Numbered from the stretch's first letter, positions 36,901-46,759 are shown. The stretch is 64,000 nucleotides of DNA from Neocallimastix lanati (nom. inval.) (GCA_016946835.1 JACVTC010000006.1:1-64000), one strand, 5' to 3'. Notes: generated by a model not told the origin, from the letters alone. Program-made: numbers and translations.

Positions 36901-39194
36901 GAATGAGGAACTTTGTTGTATATATAGTTAGCGTATAATATCGCAAAGTCCCAGAAGTTTTCACTAAGTCCACTCCAATATAACAAGGTTTTCGCGCAGG
37001 GAACAATAGTAAGATTAAATCTTTCACATAGTCCATTATTTTCAGGATTATACGGAGGAGAGAATACTTTTTCAATTCCATTTTCATTGCAAAAGGAATC
37101 AATTTTCTTGTTTTTATATTCCTTTGCGTTATCCGATTTAAAAACTTTTATTTTATAATCTTTGTATTTATTATTTAACATTCTTAAGGTATTAATGATA
37201 ATGTCTGTAGCTTCTGATTTACTCTTCATTATAAAAACCCATGATTTTCTAGAAGCTTCATCTAAGATAGTAAGAATGAACCTTTTTCCAGTATAAGATG
37301 TGTTAATAGGACCAATAATATCTGAATGTATAACTTCTAAGATCTCTTTAGCTCTAGGAGGAGTTTTATTGTGTGGATTGCGTTTCATTTTCGCAATTTT
37401 GCAATCATCACACTTATCTAAGTTAATTTCATGATTATTTAGATAATTCTTCAAATCTTCTTGGTAGAAATGACCAAGCCGTCGATGCCAAGTTAACTCT
37501 TCAGCATTTCGAAAATTTTGGATTGCCATAAGATTATTTTTATTATTTCTTTCATTTTCAATATTGAAATGAGTAACTACAATTTTAACTTCATTGTTAT
37601 TATTAGCTTGGAATGTGGCAATAATATTATAATTGTTATCTAAAATTCTGAGGATAATATTATTGTGTTTATCCTTTTCTGTCAAGGTTTTAACATCTTG
37701 TTTTGCCCATTCTATTCCACTAATAATATTTTTAGCTACTTCTTTTGAATATAATACTTTGTTAAATTTAAAATGATAATTATTAATAGTAAATTCAAAT
37801 TCACCATGGCCTTCAAAATAGCAATAAGTATTATTTGCACATCTTAACTTTATTTTTTCTTTTTTAAAATTTTTAAGCAGACTTAGATCATTAGTTATAT
37901 GTTCACCAGCACCTGAATCATATAACCATTCTGATGTTTCTTTTTTATTGTAATTAATATTAAAAATTTCATTTGTATTATTTGTATTTATTTCCTTTTT
38001 ATTAATATTATTTATAAAAATTTCATTAGCTAAATTTAATTTATTTTCTACTCGTGTTATTATATTATTTTTAATTAAAACTTCATTTTTAACGTCTTCT
38101 TTATCATAATTTATGAAACAATTTGATTTTTCAGATTCTTGATATTCATCTGAATCATCATCATCCACATATTTTCCTTTGCTTTTAGGATTATAATATT
38201 TATAAAACATTGGCTTTATATCATCATAAGATATATTTTCATTATATTCATCATTTAAATTAATATATCTTATGGGTCTTCCATTATGCCAATTATTATG
38301 AGTGTGATAATTATTTAATTTTTGTTCATCTTGAATGTAGTATTTATTGTATAATCCATTTGGGTTTCTTGGATTATACCTACATTCTTTGGTAGAATGA
38401 CCCCTCCTTTCACAGATTTCGCAGTATTTATTATTATTGTTATATTTATTATTATTAAATTTTTCTTTGTTGTTTTGTTTACTTGGATTTCCTTTTTTGG
38501 AAAAATTTTTATTATTGTTCTTGTTTTTTAAATTTTTCCTATTCTTGTATCCAAGTTTCCCAGCATAGTCGATGTCCATTGGATCATATGATCGTTGGTC
38601 TTTATCTGTTTGTTCATCGACATATAACCAGGTGTTTATATCTTTTACTATAGTTGTTTTTAATTCTTCGGCTGTTTCATTACCATTTAAAGTTAATTTC
38701 ATTTTATAACTTTTTGGTAATGCTCTTAATAAATATTTTACTTTTTCTTTTTCGGAGATAATATTTCCGGAGGAGTTCATGCCATTAAATAATTTAAAGA
38801 TTTCCTTAATAGCTGAAGGTATTTCTGTTTCCTTTTCAGCTTTGACATTTTTAAGTTTACTAATCCATTGAGTCATGTCATTCTCACTTAATTTGTATTC
38901 TTCTCTTAGATAATTTATTATGGCATATGGAGTGTTCATGCCAATAATATCTTCGTGGATTTTGGAATTTATGGTATTTTTAATAATATAACGGACTTTT
39001 GTGTTCGTTTTCTTGATTTCCTTTATTTCTTCTTCCTTTTTGGTATTGTCCCTTTTGGCTTCTTCCAATATATCTTTAGTTAGATATTCAGCTAAGTCAT
39101 CTTTCTCCAATATGTCCGTTAAATTATCATACCATATATTAAAATTTTTGCCATTCAATATGGCTTCCTTTTTGAACGGGATAAAATCACTCAT
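33912..39194 (-). CDS. Copia gag-pol polyprotein
   Basis: 1760 residues in one open frame. Gag domain (about 1-200); zinc knuckle near 259-272 (CEICERRGHSTKEC); protease with DSGAGEHIT near 430; integrase HHCC finger (HRRLGHF ... CDDCK) and DDE core (HSDIIGP, FKSDNAKEY, then Glu in ENNGLCERF) at about 570-770; a long Asn/Ser/Lys-rich linker; copia RT (WVYALKTD, QLDIKAAYLNADL, YVDDMIV); RNase H (TDSDFAGD, STAEAEYI). The order integrase before RT is diagnostic of Ty1/copia. It looks whole. Confidence 0.93.
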   Translation of the reverse strand: MSDFIPFKKEAILNGKNFNIWYDNLTDILEKDDLAEYLTKDILEEAKRDNTKKEEEIKEIKKTNTKVRYIIKNTINSKIHEDIIGMNTPYAIINYLREEYKLSENDMTQWISKLKNVKAEKETEIPSAIKEIFKLFNGMNSSGNIISEKEKVKYLLRALPKSYKMKLTLNGNETAEELKTTIVKDINTWLYVDEQTDKDQRSYDPMDIDYAGKLGYKNRKNLKNKNNNKNFSKKGNPSKQNNKEKFNNNKYNNNNKYCEICERRGHSTKECRYNPRNPNGLYNKYYIQDEQKLNNYHTHNNWHNGRPIRYINLNDEYNENISYDDIKPMFYKYYNPKSKGKYVDDDDSDEYQESEKSNCFINYDKEDVKNEVLIKNNIITRVENKLNLANEIFINNINKKEINTNNTNEIFNINYNKKETSEWLYDSGAGEHITNDLSLLKNFKKEKIKLRCANNTYCYFEGHGEFEFTINNYHFKFNKVLYSKEVAKNIISGIEWAKQDVKTLTEKDKHNNIILRILDNNYNIIATFQANNNNEVKIVVTHFNIENERNNKNNLMAIQNFRNAEELTWHRRLGHFYQEDLKNYLNNHEINLDKCDDCKIAKMKRNPHNKTPPRAKEILEVIHSDIIGPINTSYTGKRFILTILDEASRKSWVFIMKSKSEATDIIINTLRMLNNKYKDYKIKVFKSDNAKEYKNKKIDSFCNENGIEKVFSPPYNPENNGLCERFNLTIVPCAKTLLYWSGLSENFWDFAILYANYIYNKVPHSGIHNKIPDEIFYKNKVKINHIKVFGCITFYIDRSQNKSKFSPNSKKGIFLGFSEKTNSYIIMDFNDNSIHYCREIYCLEDTPANVKLANNKSNQYGDQEFLTFDFYFSKNLPDSSGGENHKAGNHSSKPSENKFNNNNKENSKNTKENYSSLPITNNDDLQENLNKDNSPKRDKWKSPETEDSNDTNINNNIGKDKEIKIAEEETQNYKNQENFKNHSDENFSDNKNFSKNEENSINKNKNFNETLSNNNSNQEINFSENSNINKVKNSKTQNNNEITDEEKFFNINDKTLFNKKSNNQGKVNEQTNMSSNKSNIIKENFNKNFSETNIKNNISTSTTDNISKSKNFSNPNYYNFPSSSQENTMFNRNNIISSYIDKKFPFNGRRSVKELHIDNQNYFNTNSFNRINLPHHRSNFHFKNNKNFENGNIDYLFSNNHFKIKKNNYLHIKKQFNFKKHGRSLSDDLTPSQSQKFRRSNFNSKIIATLDNFVPQSFFQATNCKDHVLWEKAMDNELDNLYTNKIMTFVNNIPDGKKPIPSKWVYALKTDGLGHIIKHKARFVAKGFSQKYGIDYELTFSPTLNIDCLKLLISLAAKFKWDILQLDIKAAYLNADLDKDIYVKIPPGDPNFGRGYWKLNKALYGLKQSGRQWYNTISKFLIEQGMEQLKSESCVFKKIVNGKLVCIIGLYVDDMIVTGEKEEINKIFNKIKNKFKISKSGPIDYLLGIKVENRNNTYTLSQTQFIENILKTFNINNKRLRKTPCVGDNTISENNQPFNKTKYKSAIGMLIYLSKCTRPDIAFSVNKAARNSENPTVSDWHKVIAILQYLKNTKNYKIKYDGTGNIVGYTDSDFAGDVTDRKSTSGNIILMGNNPISWTSKKQSVVATSTAEAEYISASVCIKKLLRIKNILYELLKFNKPLTLFTDNNASKISMENGELNPKLKHISIKYHFNRDNIEKNLIKLKYISTDKMLADTLTKCVNGTKMTTFANQIFITNEN

Positions 39195-39366
39195 TTAATT
39201 GATTTTTAATTTAATAATTAATATTATTATATATTTGGGTTTTAAGAAGATTATTTTGTGTTTTTATTATGTAATTTTATTAATATTTTATTTAATTAAT
39301 ATTTTATTTTAATAAAGATATTTTATATTATTTTATCAATATTATATGAGAATGTTAAGAGTACAG

Positions 39367-39382
39367 ATGAGACTCTTAATCT
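39367..39382 (-). promoter_or_regulatory. Primer-binding site matching tRNA-Lys(CUU) anticodon arm
   Basis: The plus strand reads ATGAGACTCTTAATCT, the same as the anticodon arm and loop of tRNA-Lys(CUU) as I recall it from animals (CUU flanked by the stem GAGAC...). It lies 5 bp inside the 5' LTR. Priming from an internally cut tRNA is known for Drosophila copia (initiator tRNA-Met). The tRNA identity is recalled, not searched. Confidence 0.6.
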
Positions 39383-39387
39383 ATTAA

Positions 39388-39720
39388 AGGAATTTATTTA
39401 ATTATTAATTATTCATACATTTATTTATTTATTATAAAATATTATATTGACGAAAGTCGCAAATTTTCGTCTATAAAATAAACAATTATTTTTATATAAA
39501 CTATATTATTATTTCACGTGAATAAACAAGAATAAAGAAACTATTTACATGCGCATGATAAATTTAATGATTTACATTTAATTATGTATTAACATAAATA
39601 ATGTTAATTTACATTTTAAGTTTAGTTTTTACATAAATATTTATGATTTATATTTTCTATTATTTAATTATAAACCTAAATTATTAAGTTTATTTATTTA
39701 TATTATTTAATACTTTAACA
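39388..39720 (-). repeat. 5' LTR of the copia element
   Basis: 333 bp, see the 3' LTR. Confidence 0.9.
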
Positions 39721-39752
<32 letters not shown>

Positions 39753-40028
39753 TTTATTTATCATAATTATAATTTTATTTATTACTATTATTATTATTTA
39801 TTATTATTATTTAAATTATTTATTTTTTTATTTTTATTTATTTTAAAGAAAAGAAAACTGAACAACTTATCTTTTAAATTATTAAATTATTTTATTTATT
39901 TTTTGTTTTTTGTTTGTTTATTTGTTTGTTTTGTTTTGTTTCCTGTTTTGTTGCTTTGTTTTGTTTTATTTTGTTACTTTGTTTTTGTTTTTGTTTTGTT
40001 TGTTTGTTGCTTATTTTATTTTATTTTA

Positions 40029-40060
<32 letters not shown>

Positions 40061-40583
40061 AAAAAAAATATATATATATAATATATATAATGTTATATAT
40101 AAAAACAATTATATAATATTAAAATATAATATAAATATAATATTATAATAGATAAACATGTTAAATAAAATAAAATAATGTAAAATAGTTAATATTTAAT
40201 ATTGTTAATTTTTATGAAATTTATAAAGACTTATTTTTAAAAGTAAATAAGCAAAGTAAACAGAATAAGTGTTGTCATATTATTTTAAAGTTATGATGTT
40301 TAATATATATAATAATAAAGAATCGTTAGTCAATGTAATAATAAATTAAACAAAATAAATAATATATATATGACATAAGCAAACATAAACAATGAAAAGA
40401 AAAATAAAAAATAAACAAAAAAAATTTATAAATTTAAATTGAGAGAAAGAAAAAATTTCGTAAATAATATAAAATGAATTTATTTAATTTAATTATTCCA
40501 TTATAATTATAATTATTATTTTTTGTTATATTCATATTAAATTATTTATAAAATATTTTCTTCCTAAAAAGAAGAGTTATTAT
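39721..40583. other. Low-complexity A/T-rich DNA, no gene seen
   Basis: ATT repeats, a TTTG-rich stretch, a T-tract near 40029-40055 and A/T-rich sequence. It ends in GAAGAGTTATTAT, which resembles the sequence after the conserved LTR hairpin and may be the remnant of a plus-strand LTR. Confidence 0.4.
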
Positions 40584-41059
40584 TGTAAGAAATTACTTAT
40601 AAAATTAATTATAAATAATTTCTTAACTATAAATTAACATTAATTATTACTAATTAACATTAATTTGAGAAAATAAAATTAAATATAATTAAATAAATAT
40701 AAAATAATATAAATAAATAATTATACTTAACTTAAATATATGATAGAGTTTATTATAGAAAGTTTATAATAAACAATAACACAAAAGGAATAAAAGACAC
40801 AAAAATTTATAAAATATGTTTTATTAAGAAGGGTTTTGTTTATATTAATTAATTATTTTATTTGAATTATTATTTATTATAAAAATCCAAAAATAATAAT
40901 TCTTGATTTCTCGAAGAGAACTCAAGAGAATCAAATATATATAAATTAATAATTAAATATTATTGGTTAAAATAAATACAATAATTTAATGTATTAAATT
41001 AATGTATTAAATAAGAAAGATAGATAAATTTTATAATAAATTTATCTAAGTTTCTTACA
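40584..41059 (-). repeat. LTR, family B (right, 5' LTR of the 9.2-kb block)
   Basis: 476 bp. The conserved hairpin (40900-40928) is in the usual orientation. Directly followed by the right 118-bp repeat. Confidence 0.85.
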
Positions 41060-41177
41060 GTTACCATGTATCTTTTACAGTTATTGTAACAGATACATGG
41101 TAACTTCAAGCCTATCCAATGATAGTTCTTTGGTTACGTAACGTATCTCTAAACAGTTAGCAATTTCGGCCAATCAA
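41060..41177 (+). repeat. 118-bp direct repeat, right copy
   Basis: Identical to 31753-31870; continues without a break into H2. Confidence 0.9.
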
Positions 41178-42004
41178 ATAAAATCTTTTATTAATTTCGT
41201 ACATTAAATTTTATTATTTTATAGTTAATTATATAGTTAAATATTTAGTTAAATATATTTTATTTAGTGATTGGTAAACTAAGTTAAATTAAATTATTTA
41301 CCAATCATAAAATTATTAACATACATAAATAATAATTGAACTTGTAACTGTAACGCACTATAGCGTTACTATTAACGTAAATTGTTATTATAAATATTAA
41401 TATTAATAAATAAAAATATAATTATTAAATAAATATAAATTACTCGTGTAAGCCCAGTAACTAATAACAGATAGAGTTATAAAGTGCTGCGCTATATTCT
41501 AGTGTAATAAAATAGATAATTATAATATAATTAATTTTAGTGTTTATTATTAACAACTCAAATAGAGAGGTGTTAAGTTATCTTAGCCTTTGAATTTAAT
41601 TATTGTTGGTTATTTTAGTTAATAATAAACTTACCTTTTACAGTTATAACTTTGCTGAAGTTAATCTTTTACCTTTTTGATAAAATAATTTAATTAATTC
41701 TTAATTAATTCATTTATTTAATTATATTTATTTAAAATATTAATAATAATTCATTTAATTAAATTTAATTAATATTTATCCATTTATAATTAATCAATCA
41801 TGTAATAGAATAATTTTTATTTTTGAATATAAATATCATGATTTATTATTTTATTTTGACTCTTCGAGTCAATATATTGTTTAACGTAAATAATAAATAA
41901 ATAAAATAATATAAAACCATAAAATATAATTTTATTATTTTTTCAATTTATTTATTTACATCATCTACAACGACCTAGTGAGCAACATCACTAAAATCGT
42001 TACA
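41085..42004 (+). repeat. LTR, family H (H2)
   Basis: 920 bp from TGTAACAGATAC to AATCGTTACA (inverse ends TGTAAC / GTTACA). It contains the reverse complement of much of H1, including the distinctive stretch around AAAGTGCTGCGCTATATTC. No coding sequence is attached. Confidence 0.65.
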
Positions 42005-42304
42005 CTTAGATATATTTTTTATTATTATTTTTTTATTTTCATTTTTTAATATTTTATATTCTCTTATTACTATTTTACTTTGATTTTTTATATATTTTCT
42101 TTTCTTCTACTTTTTATTATTTTATATTTTCTGTTTTTTTACTATATATTTATTATATTTTCTATTTTAAAAATTTCATTTTGTATAATTATTTATTTTT
42201 TTACTTGATTATATTAATCAATTTATATTTTAAAAATTTAATTGACTTCATTATTTGTTGATTAAAATTTATTTATTTAACAATTTCTTGATCCTCATAG
42301 CAAC

Positions 42305-42595
42305 TTATAGTACGGTCAGGACCATCTTGTACATCGAAATTAATCTTTTTTGGTATTTTCCTTTAATCCTGTAATTGGGACAGGCAAACCTTGCACACTT
42401 ATATCTACTTTCGCCAGATTCAATAAATGTTTTGCATCTATCTTTAGTGCAAAATTTTCCTACAATACTACCATTGTAATAAACTTCATAATAACCATCT
42501 AAATCATGAACTTCCATTTTATATAGGCAATCCTTACAAATCATGTTAACCCCAAAATATAGAATCTTCGGATTGTTGGTTTGGAGATTTTTCAT
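42305..42595 (-). CDS. Small cysteine-rich protein, unrecognised
   Basis: 96 residues. Six cysteines in three pairs: C20-x2-C23 (CKDC), C49-x4-C54 (CTKDRC) and C67-x4-C72 (CARFAC), around a hydrophobic, aromatic core (GYYEVYYNGSIVGKFC). This could be a small zinc-binding fold. Composition is far less Asn-rich and less repetitive than the surrounding DNA, which argues for real coding sequence. An in-frame stop lies shortly upstream of the Met. It could be an exon of a larger gene, a fragment of a mobile element, or a degenerate gene stranded among LTRs. I do not recognise the family. Confidence 0.45.
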   Translation of the reverse strand: MKNLQTNNPKILYFGVNMICKDCLYKMEVHDLDGYYEVYYNGSIVGKFCTKDRCKTFIESGESRYKCARFACPNYRIKGKYQKRLISMYKMVLTVL

Positions 42596-42599
42596 TAGT

Positions 42600-43069
42600 A
42601 GCTTGAGGAACTACATTAAATACTTAAATATTATTAGTCAATAATAATTTTATAATAATATATAATTTTAAAATAATAATTTTAAACGGAGAATTCTTTT
42701 ATTTATAAGTTTATACTTATGATAAATTAATTCGCATAAAGAGCTATTTTTTTATATTTTAGTTTAGTATACTTAAAGAGAGATATTAATTTTTTATTAT
42801 ATTTATTGATTTATAAATTAGATGAATATATATATTTAAGATAATTAATTATAATATTTATATAAGAGAGTAATAATAATAATTGATGTAATAATTAATA
42901 ATTAATAATAAATAAAGAGAATATTAAAAAGATATATTTATTACTTTATTTTGTACTATTGTATGTGTTATTTCTATTTAATATTATAATATATTATTTT
43001 ATCATAATTCCTTATTGTCTTTGCCCATAAATAAATATTAATATAGATACATAAATAAAATATCGTATA
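42600..43069 (+). repeat. LTR remnant, family A-like (A3)
   Basis: The right end (AATTCCTTATTGTC ... AATATCGTATA) matches the family-A 3' end. The left end is not clear. The next LTR starts at 43076. Confidence 0.45.
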
Positions 43070-43075
43070 ATTTTG

Positions 43076-44806
43076 TGTAAGAAATAATAATTATTTATTA
43101 AAAAAATAATTATCATTTCTTTTTATTTTAGTAATGATCAATATTTAAACATTAGTTATTTATGCATTTATTTAAATTATAAAATTTATTTAGTTTTAAT
43201 ATTTAAATTATAAATTTCTTTTTTTACTTTAGTATAGAATATTAACCATAAATCAAAAGAAAAAAGTTTCTGCATTTTAATTCTGTATTTTTATGAAATT
43301 AGTTTAGTTTAATTATTTAGTTCTTTAAAGCCATAATACAATAATTAAATTAAATCGATCAAGATTTACGTATCATGATCAGAGTAATTTAATAAATTTC
43401 TTTATGGCTTAATTCTAAATAATTTCTTTAAATTTGTTGTAAGTTTTTTATTAGTTCAAATTTAGGAAATCGGTCTTTTAAGGTTTTCCCGATTACTTTA
43501 GAAAATATTCGGTTTTACTTGATACGATAATCAATATTAATAGAATATTGATTGAAGCTTGCTTAGGTTTTTCTTCTAATCTTTTCCTAAACAAGATATT
43601 TGTTAAGTTTAGAATCTCTTTTTAAATCTAACCTTATTTTAATTAAAAAAGTATAAATACCACTCTTGAGTTAGCTTTAGAGAAATCAAGAGTTATTATT
43701 ATAAGAAATAACAATAGTAATGTAAAGATATCTTAAATAAATTTATGTAATACATTATTACATTAATTTATGTATGAAAATTTCGTAAAGATATCTTTAA
43801 TAAATTTATGTAATACATTATTACATTAATTTATGTATGAAAATTTTGTCACGATATCTTGAATAAAATTATGTAATTTACATTAATTAAAACATATTTC
43901 AATAAATTTATGTAAACGAAAAATCATACATCAAATTTACGTACATGAATTAAATACTTTAAATAATTACTTCTCCTTAAATTAATAATTGAAATTTAAA
44001 ATTATAAATTAGAACTTAAGTTATTTAAATTTATATTTATTAAATATGAAATTAAATTACTTAGTCGCAAGAAATTCGCCAAATCTGTTATTGTTAAATT
44101 TTTTATTTATTTAAATAGTATAGTTTAATATTATTAATAGTTTTTAGTTTAATTTTAAATTAGTTAAAATATTTAAATAGTTATAATAAAAAATAGTTAG
44201 TTAAAAAATTATACTATAATTAATTTTAGTTTAAATATTTTATTATTTTATAAAATTAATTATTATTAATATTTAAATTGAATATATGTAAATTAAATTA
44301 ATTTAATATATTAGAATATAATTAAGAAAAAATATAAATATTGTAAATTTTCTTTAATTGAAAGAACCTAATTGTTATTTTTATTGATTTAATAGTTCAT
44401 AAAATAATAAGAACTATTTAATAAAAGATTTTTTATAAAACAATTATTTTTAATAAATGAATTTTTTATATATATAGAGTGTTTTGTATTATTATAATCT
44501 GTTTTGACATAAAACTCTTTATAAGTAATAACCAAATAAAATAAAAAATTATTCTTATTATTTTAAATCTTAATTCTTTAAAAAACATTATTAATTAATA
44601 AAGCATACTACAACGTAATTATTAAATAAAAAAAATACTGTGTTCTAATACTTTAATCTGTGTTATTAGTTGTTAACCCTTATAATAATAAACTCGACCC
44701 TAGGTAAGTATATCTTACATTAAACCTCTCAATCTATTAATGTTCTTCAATAATAAATTGTAGAACAGAACTAATTAATAAATAATTTCATAAAGTAGTT
44801 CTGACA
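43076..44806 (+). repeat. Long LTR, family C-like (C4)
   Basis: Starts TGTAAGAAATAATAATT with a tip hairpin (17 of 18 positions pair), carries the TATA/hairpin block near 43645-43692 and ends AGTTCTGACA with an 8-bp tip stem (CAGAACTA / TAGTTCTG). A 63-bp unit repeats about 2.7 times at 43722-43890. It may hold another insertion, since it is twice the usual length. Confidence 0.55.
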
Positions 44807-44811
44807 TGTAG

Positions 44812-45742
44812 TGTAAGAAATTATAATTATTTCCTTTAAAATAATTATTATTTCTTAGTTCATAATAAATTATCTAATTATTATATATTACATTCATTAA
44901 ATTAATATTAGATAATTTATTTAATTTATTATATATACATTCATTAAATATAATTATAAGAATTTATTTAATAATAATTATTACATCCATTGATTATATT
45001 AGTAATTTATTTATTTATTCATTTAATTTTAATATATAATATTATCATTTTATTAATATTAATTTAAAATTAATCCTGTTTATGTAATTTTTGTAAAAGA
45101 TTGATTTTATTTTTATGAATGTGTTATTTAATATATTAAGTAATTTTTGTAAAAGATTGATTTTATTTTTATGAATGCGTTATTTTATATATTAAATATG
45201 ATATTAAGAATTATATAGTTTTAGGAATTATATTATAAATATTGATAATTATATTTTATTTAAGAAATATATTTTAAATATTAATAGTTAAATATATTTA
45301 ATAATGAAATTGTATTTTTAAATAAAGTTATTAGGAAATTAACAGTTTAAGAGAAATGTTTAATAAAAATATGATATTAAATAATTATTTTAACAATTAT
45401 ATAAAATTAAGAAAATGTAATAATAAATATTTATATATGTAAAGATAAAATAAAAAAAATATATAAAATAATATAATTAATAAAAACATTTTTTATAAAT
45501 AATATTCAACTAACATTATATATAAAAAAAGTGATAATATTAATTAATATGTAATACAATATTAATTAATTAATATATTTGGGATTCAATAATGTATAAA
45601 AGGGATAACATTAATTAATATATTTGGGATTCAATAATGTATAAAAGGGATAACATTAATTAATATATTTGGGATTCAATAATGTATAAAAGGGATAACA
45701 TTAATTAATATGTAATACAATATTAATTAAGTTTGAATGGCA
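44812..45742 (+). repeat. LTR, family C-like (C5), with triplicated TATA region
   Basis: Starts TGTAAGAAATTATAATT 5 bp after C4 (spacer TGTAG), with a tip hairpin. It contains a 58-bp direct repeat (about 45075-45190) and three copies of a 45-bp unit, each with TATAAAAGGG (45595, 45640, 45685). The right end is uncertain. Confidence 0.5.
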
Positions 45743-45743
45743 C

Positions 45744-46452
45744 TGTAAGAAATTGATATAAATTTTTATAATTTATTTCTATTTCTTATTAATTAATAAT
45801 TATTTCATAATTACTATTCTTTAAAAATTTATTTCATTTAAAACAATTTTACTAATTAATGTATTAATTATTATATGAAAAAATGTATATTTAATATAAC
45901 TTCTGTATTATTTCATAGAAAAAATGTATTTAATATAACTTCTGTATTATTTCATAGAAAAAACGTATTTAGTAAATTTTCTGCATTATTTTATCCTTCT
46001 CTTTTTTATCCTTTTTTCTTTTTAATTCTTTTAGTTATTAAAATCGGGTATTAAAGTTTTTCCGATTAATTGTAATTGGTTTTATTTAATAACACGATGA
46101 TCAATAAGTATAGATTATTGATCAAAAACCTTTCCAGTTTTTTCTTCTAATCTTTTTCTGAAAAGAATCATTATTATTAATTATTACAAACATATTTCTA
46201 AATATTTCTTTAAAATTATTTTTTACATTTTAAAACTGTTTTTCCGTTAAAAATATAAATAGTACGAACTTCACGAATGAAAATATTTTTCTTCATGCTT
46301 TTTATTAAATAAATAAATTATTAACTAGTTAAAAGTAATTCGAAATATTACAATAACTAATTAATAATAAAAAAAAAAAAAATTAAAATTTAATATTTTA
46401 ATAAAATATTAATAAAACAAAATTATTTCTAATAAAACGAATTACTTAACAA
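45744..46452 (+). repeat. LTR, family C-like (C6)
   Basis: Starts TGTAAGAAATTGATAT with a tip hairpin and ends GAATTACTTAACA, whose last bases pair with AAGTAATTCG at about 46330. It holds the family block around TTTTTTCTTCTAATC and a 47-bp direct repeat (about 45885-45970). Confidence 0.55.
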
Positions 46453-46457
46453 ATAAT

Positions 46458-46554
46458 GTAAACGGTATTGAGTTTTCTCCTTTCTGTGTCTCTACACCAC
46501 GCCCCTCCGTTACAATAAAAGCAACTGCTGATCTAAGCCCTCAATACCTTTACA
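46458..46554. repeat. 97-bp segment with inverted ends
   Basis: TGTAAACGGTATTGAG at the left pairs with CTCAATACCTTTACA at the right (one extra base). The interior is unusually G/C-rich for this window (CACGCCCCTCCG). On the minus strand it contains GGAGGGGCG, which resembles a PPT. Function unknown. Confidence 0.5.
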
Positions 46555-46759
46555 CTATTCCTCAGGAATACTACCGTACTTTTGGGAATTCTACCTTTCA
46601 ACATCTTTTTATAATCTTTGGGTTTCTACTTTTATTATCCTCTAATAAAAACAAATACCTACTTTTCCGGTCTTTTATACTTTGCTCTAATAATCTTTCG
46701 AAATAAATATACTTATCTACTACCTCTTTAATACCGGACTCTTATATCTTTTAATTTCG

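Larger units (their letters stand above)
33567..39720 (-). mobile_element. Ty1/copia retrotransposon, apparently whole and young
   Basis: 6.15 kb. LTRs 33567-33899 and 39388-39720 (333 bp each) appear identical except for one terminal base. One long gag-pol frame, a PPT (GAGGGGGAG on the minus strand at 33900-33908) and a primer-binding site matching the tRNA-Lys anticodon arm. Flanks ATTAA and ATTAT are consistent with a 4-5 bp target duplication next to an ATT microsatellite. It is nested inside the 9.2-kb family-B block. Confidence 0.93.
31871..41059 (-). mobile_element. 9.2-kb block bounded by family-B LTRs, minus orientation
   Basis: Both ends are family-B LTRs in the same (minus) orientation, about 98% identical outside one flipped hairpin. 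A PPT-like AAAGGGAGCAA lies on the minus strand just before the left (3') LTR. No family-B pol could be recognised inside. The interior holds a second PPT-LTR junction, A/T-rich sequence and a nested Ty1/copia element. It is bounded by 118-bp direct repeats where a 5-bp duplication would be usual. Confidence 0.6.

Noticed and set aside
39910-40116. Phe/Cys-rich ORF in a TTTG-rich stretch
   Set aside because: Low-complexity composition only, ending in a T-tract; no homology recognised.
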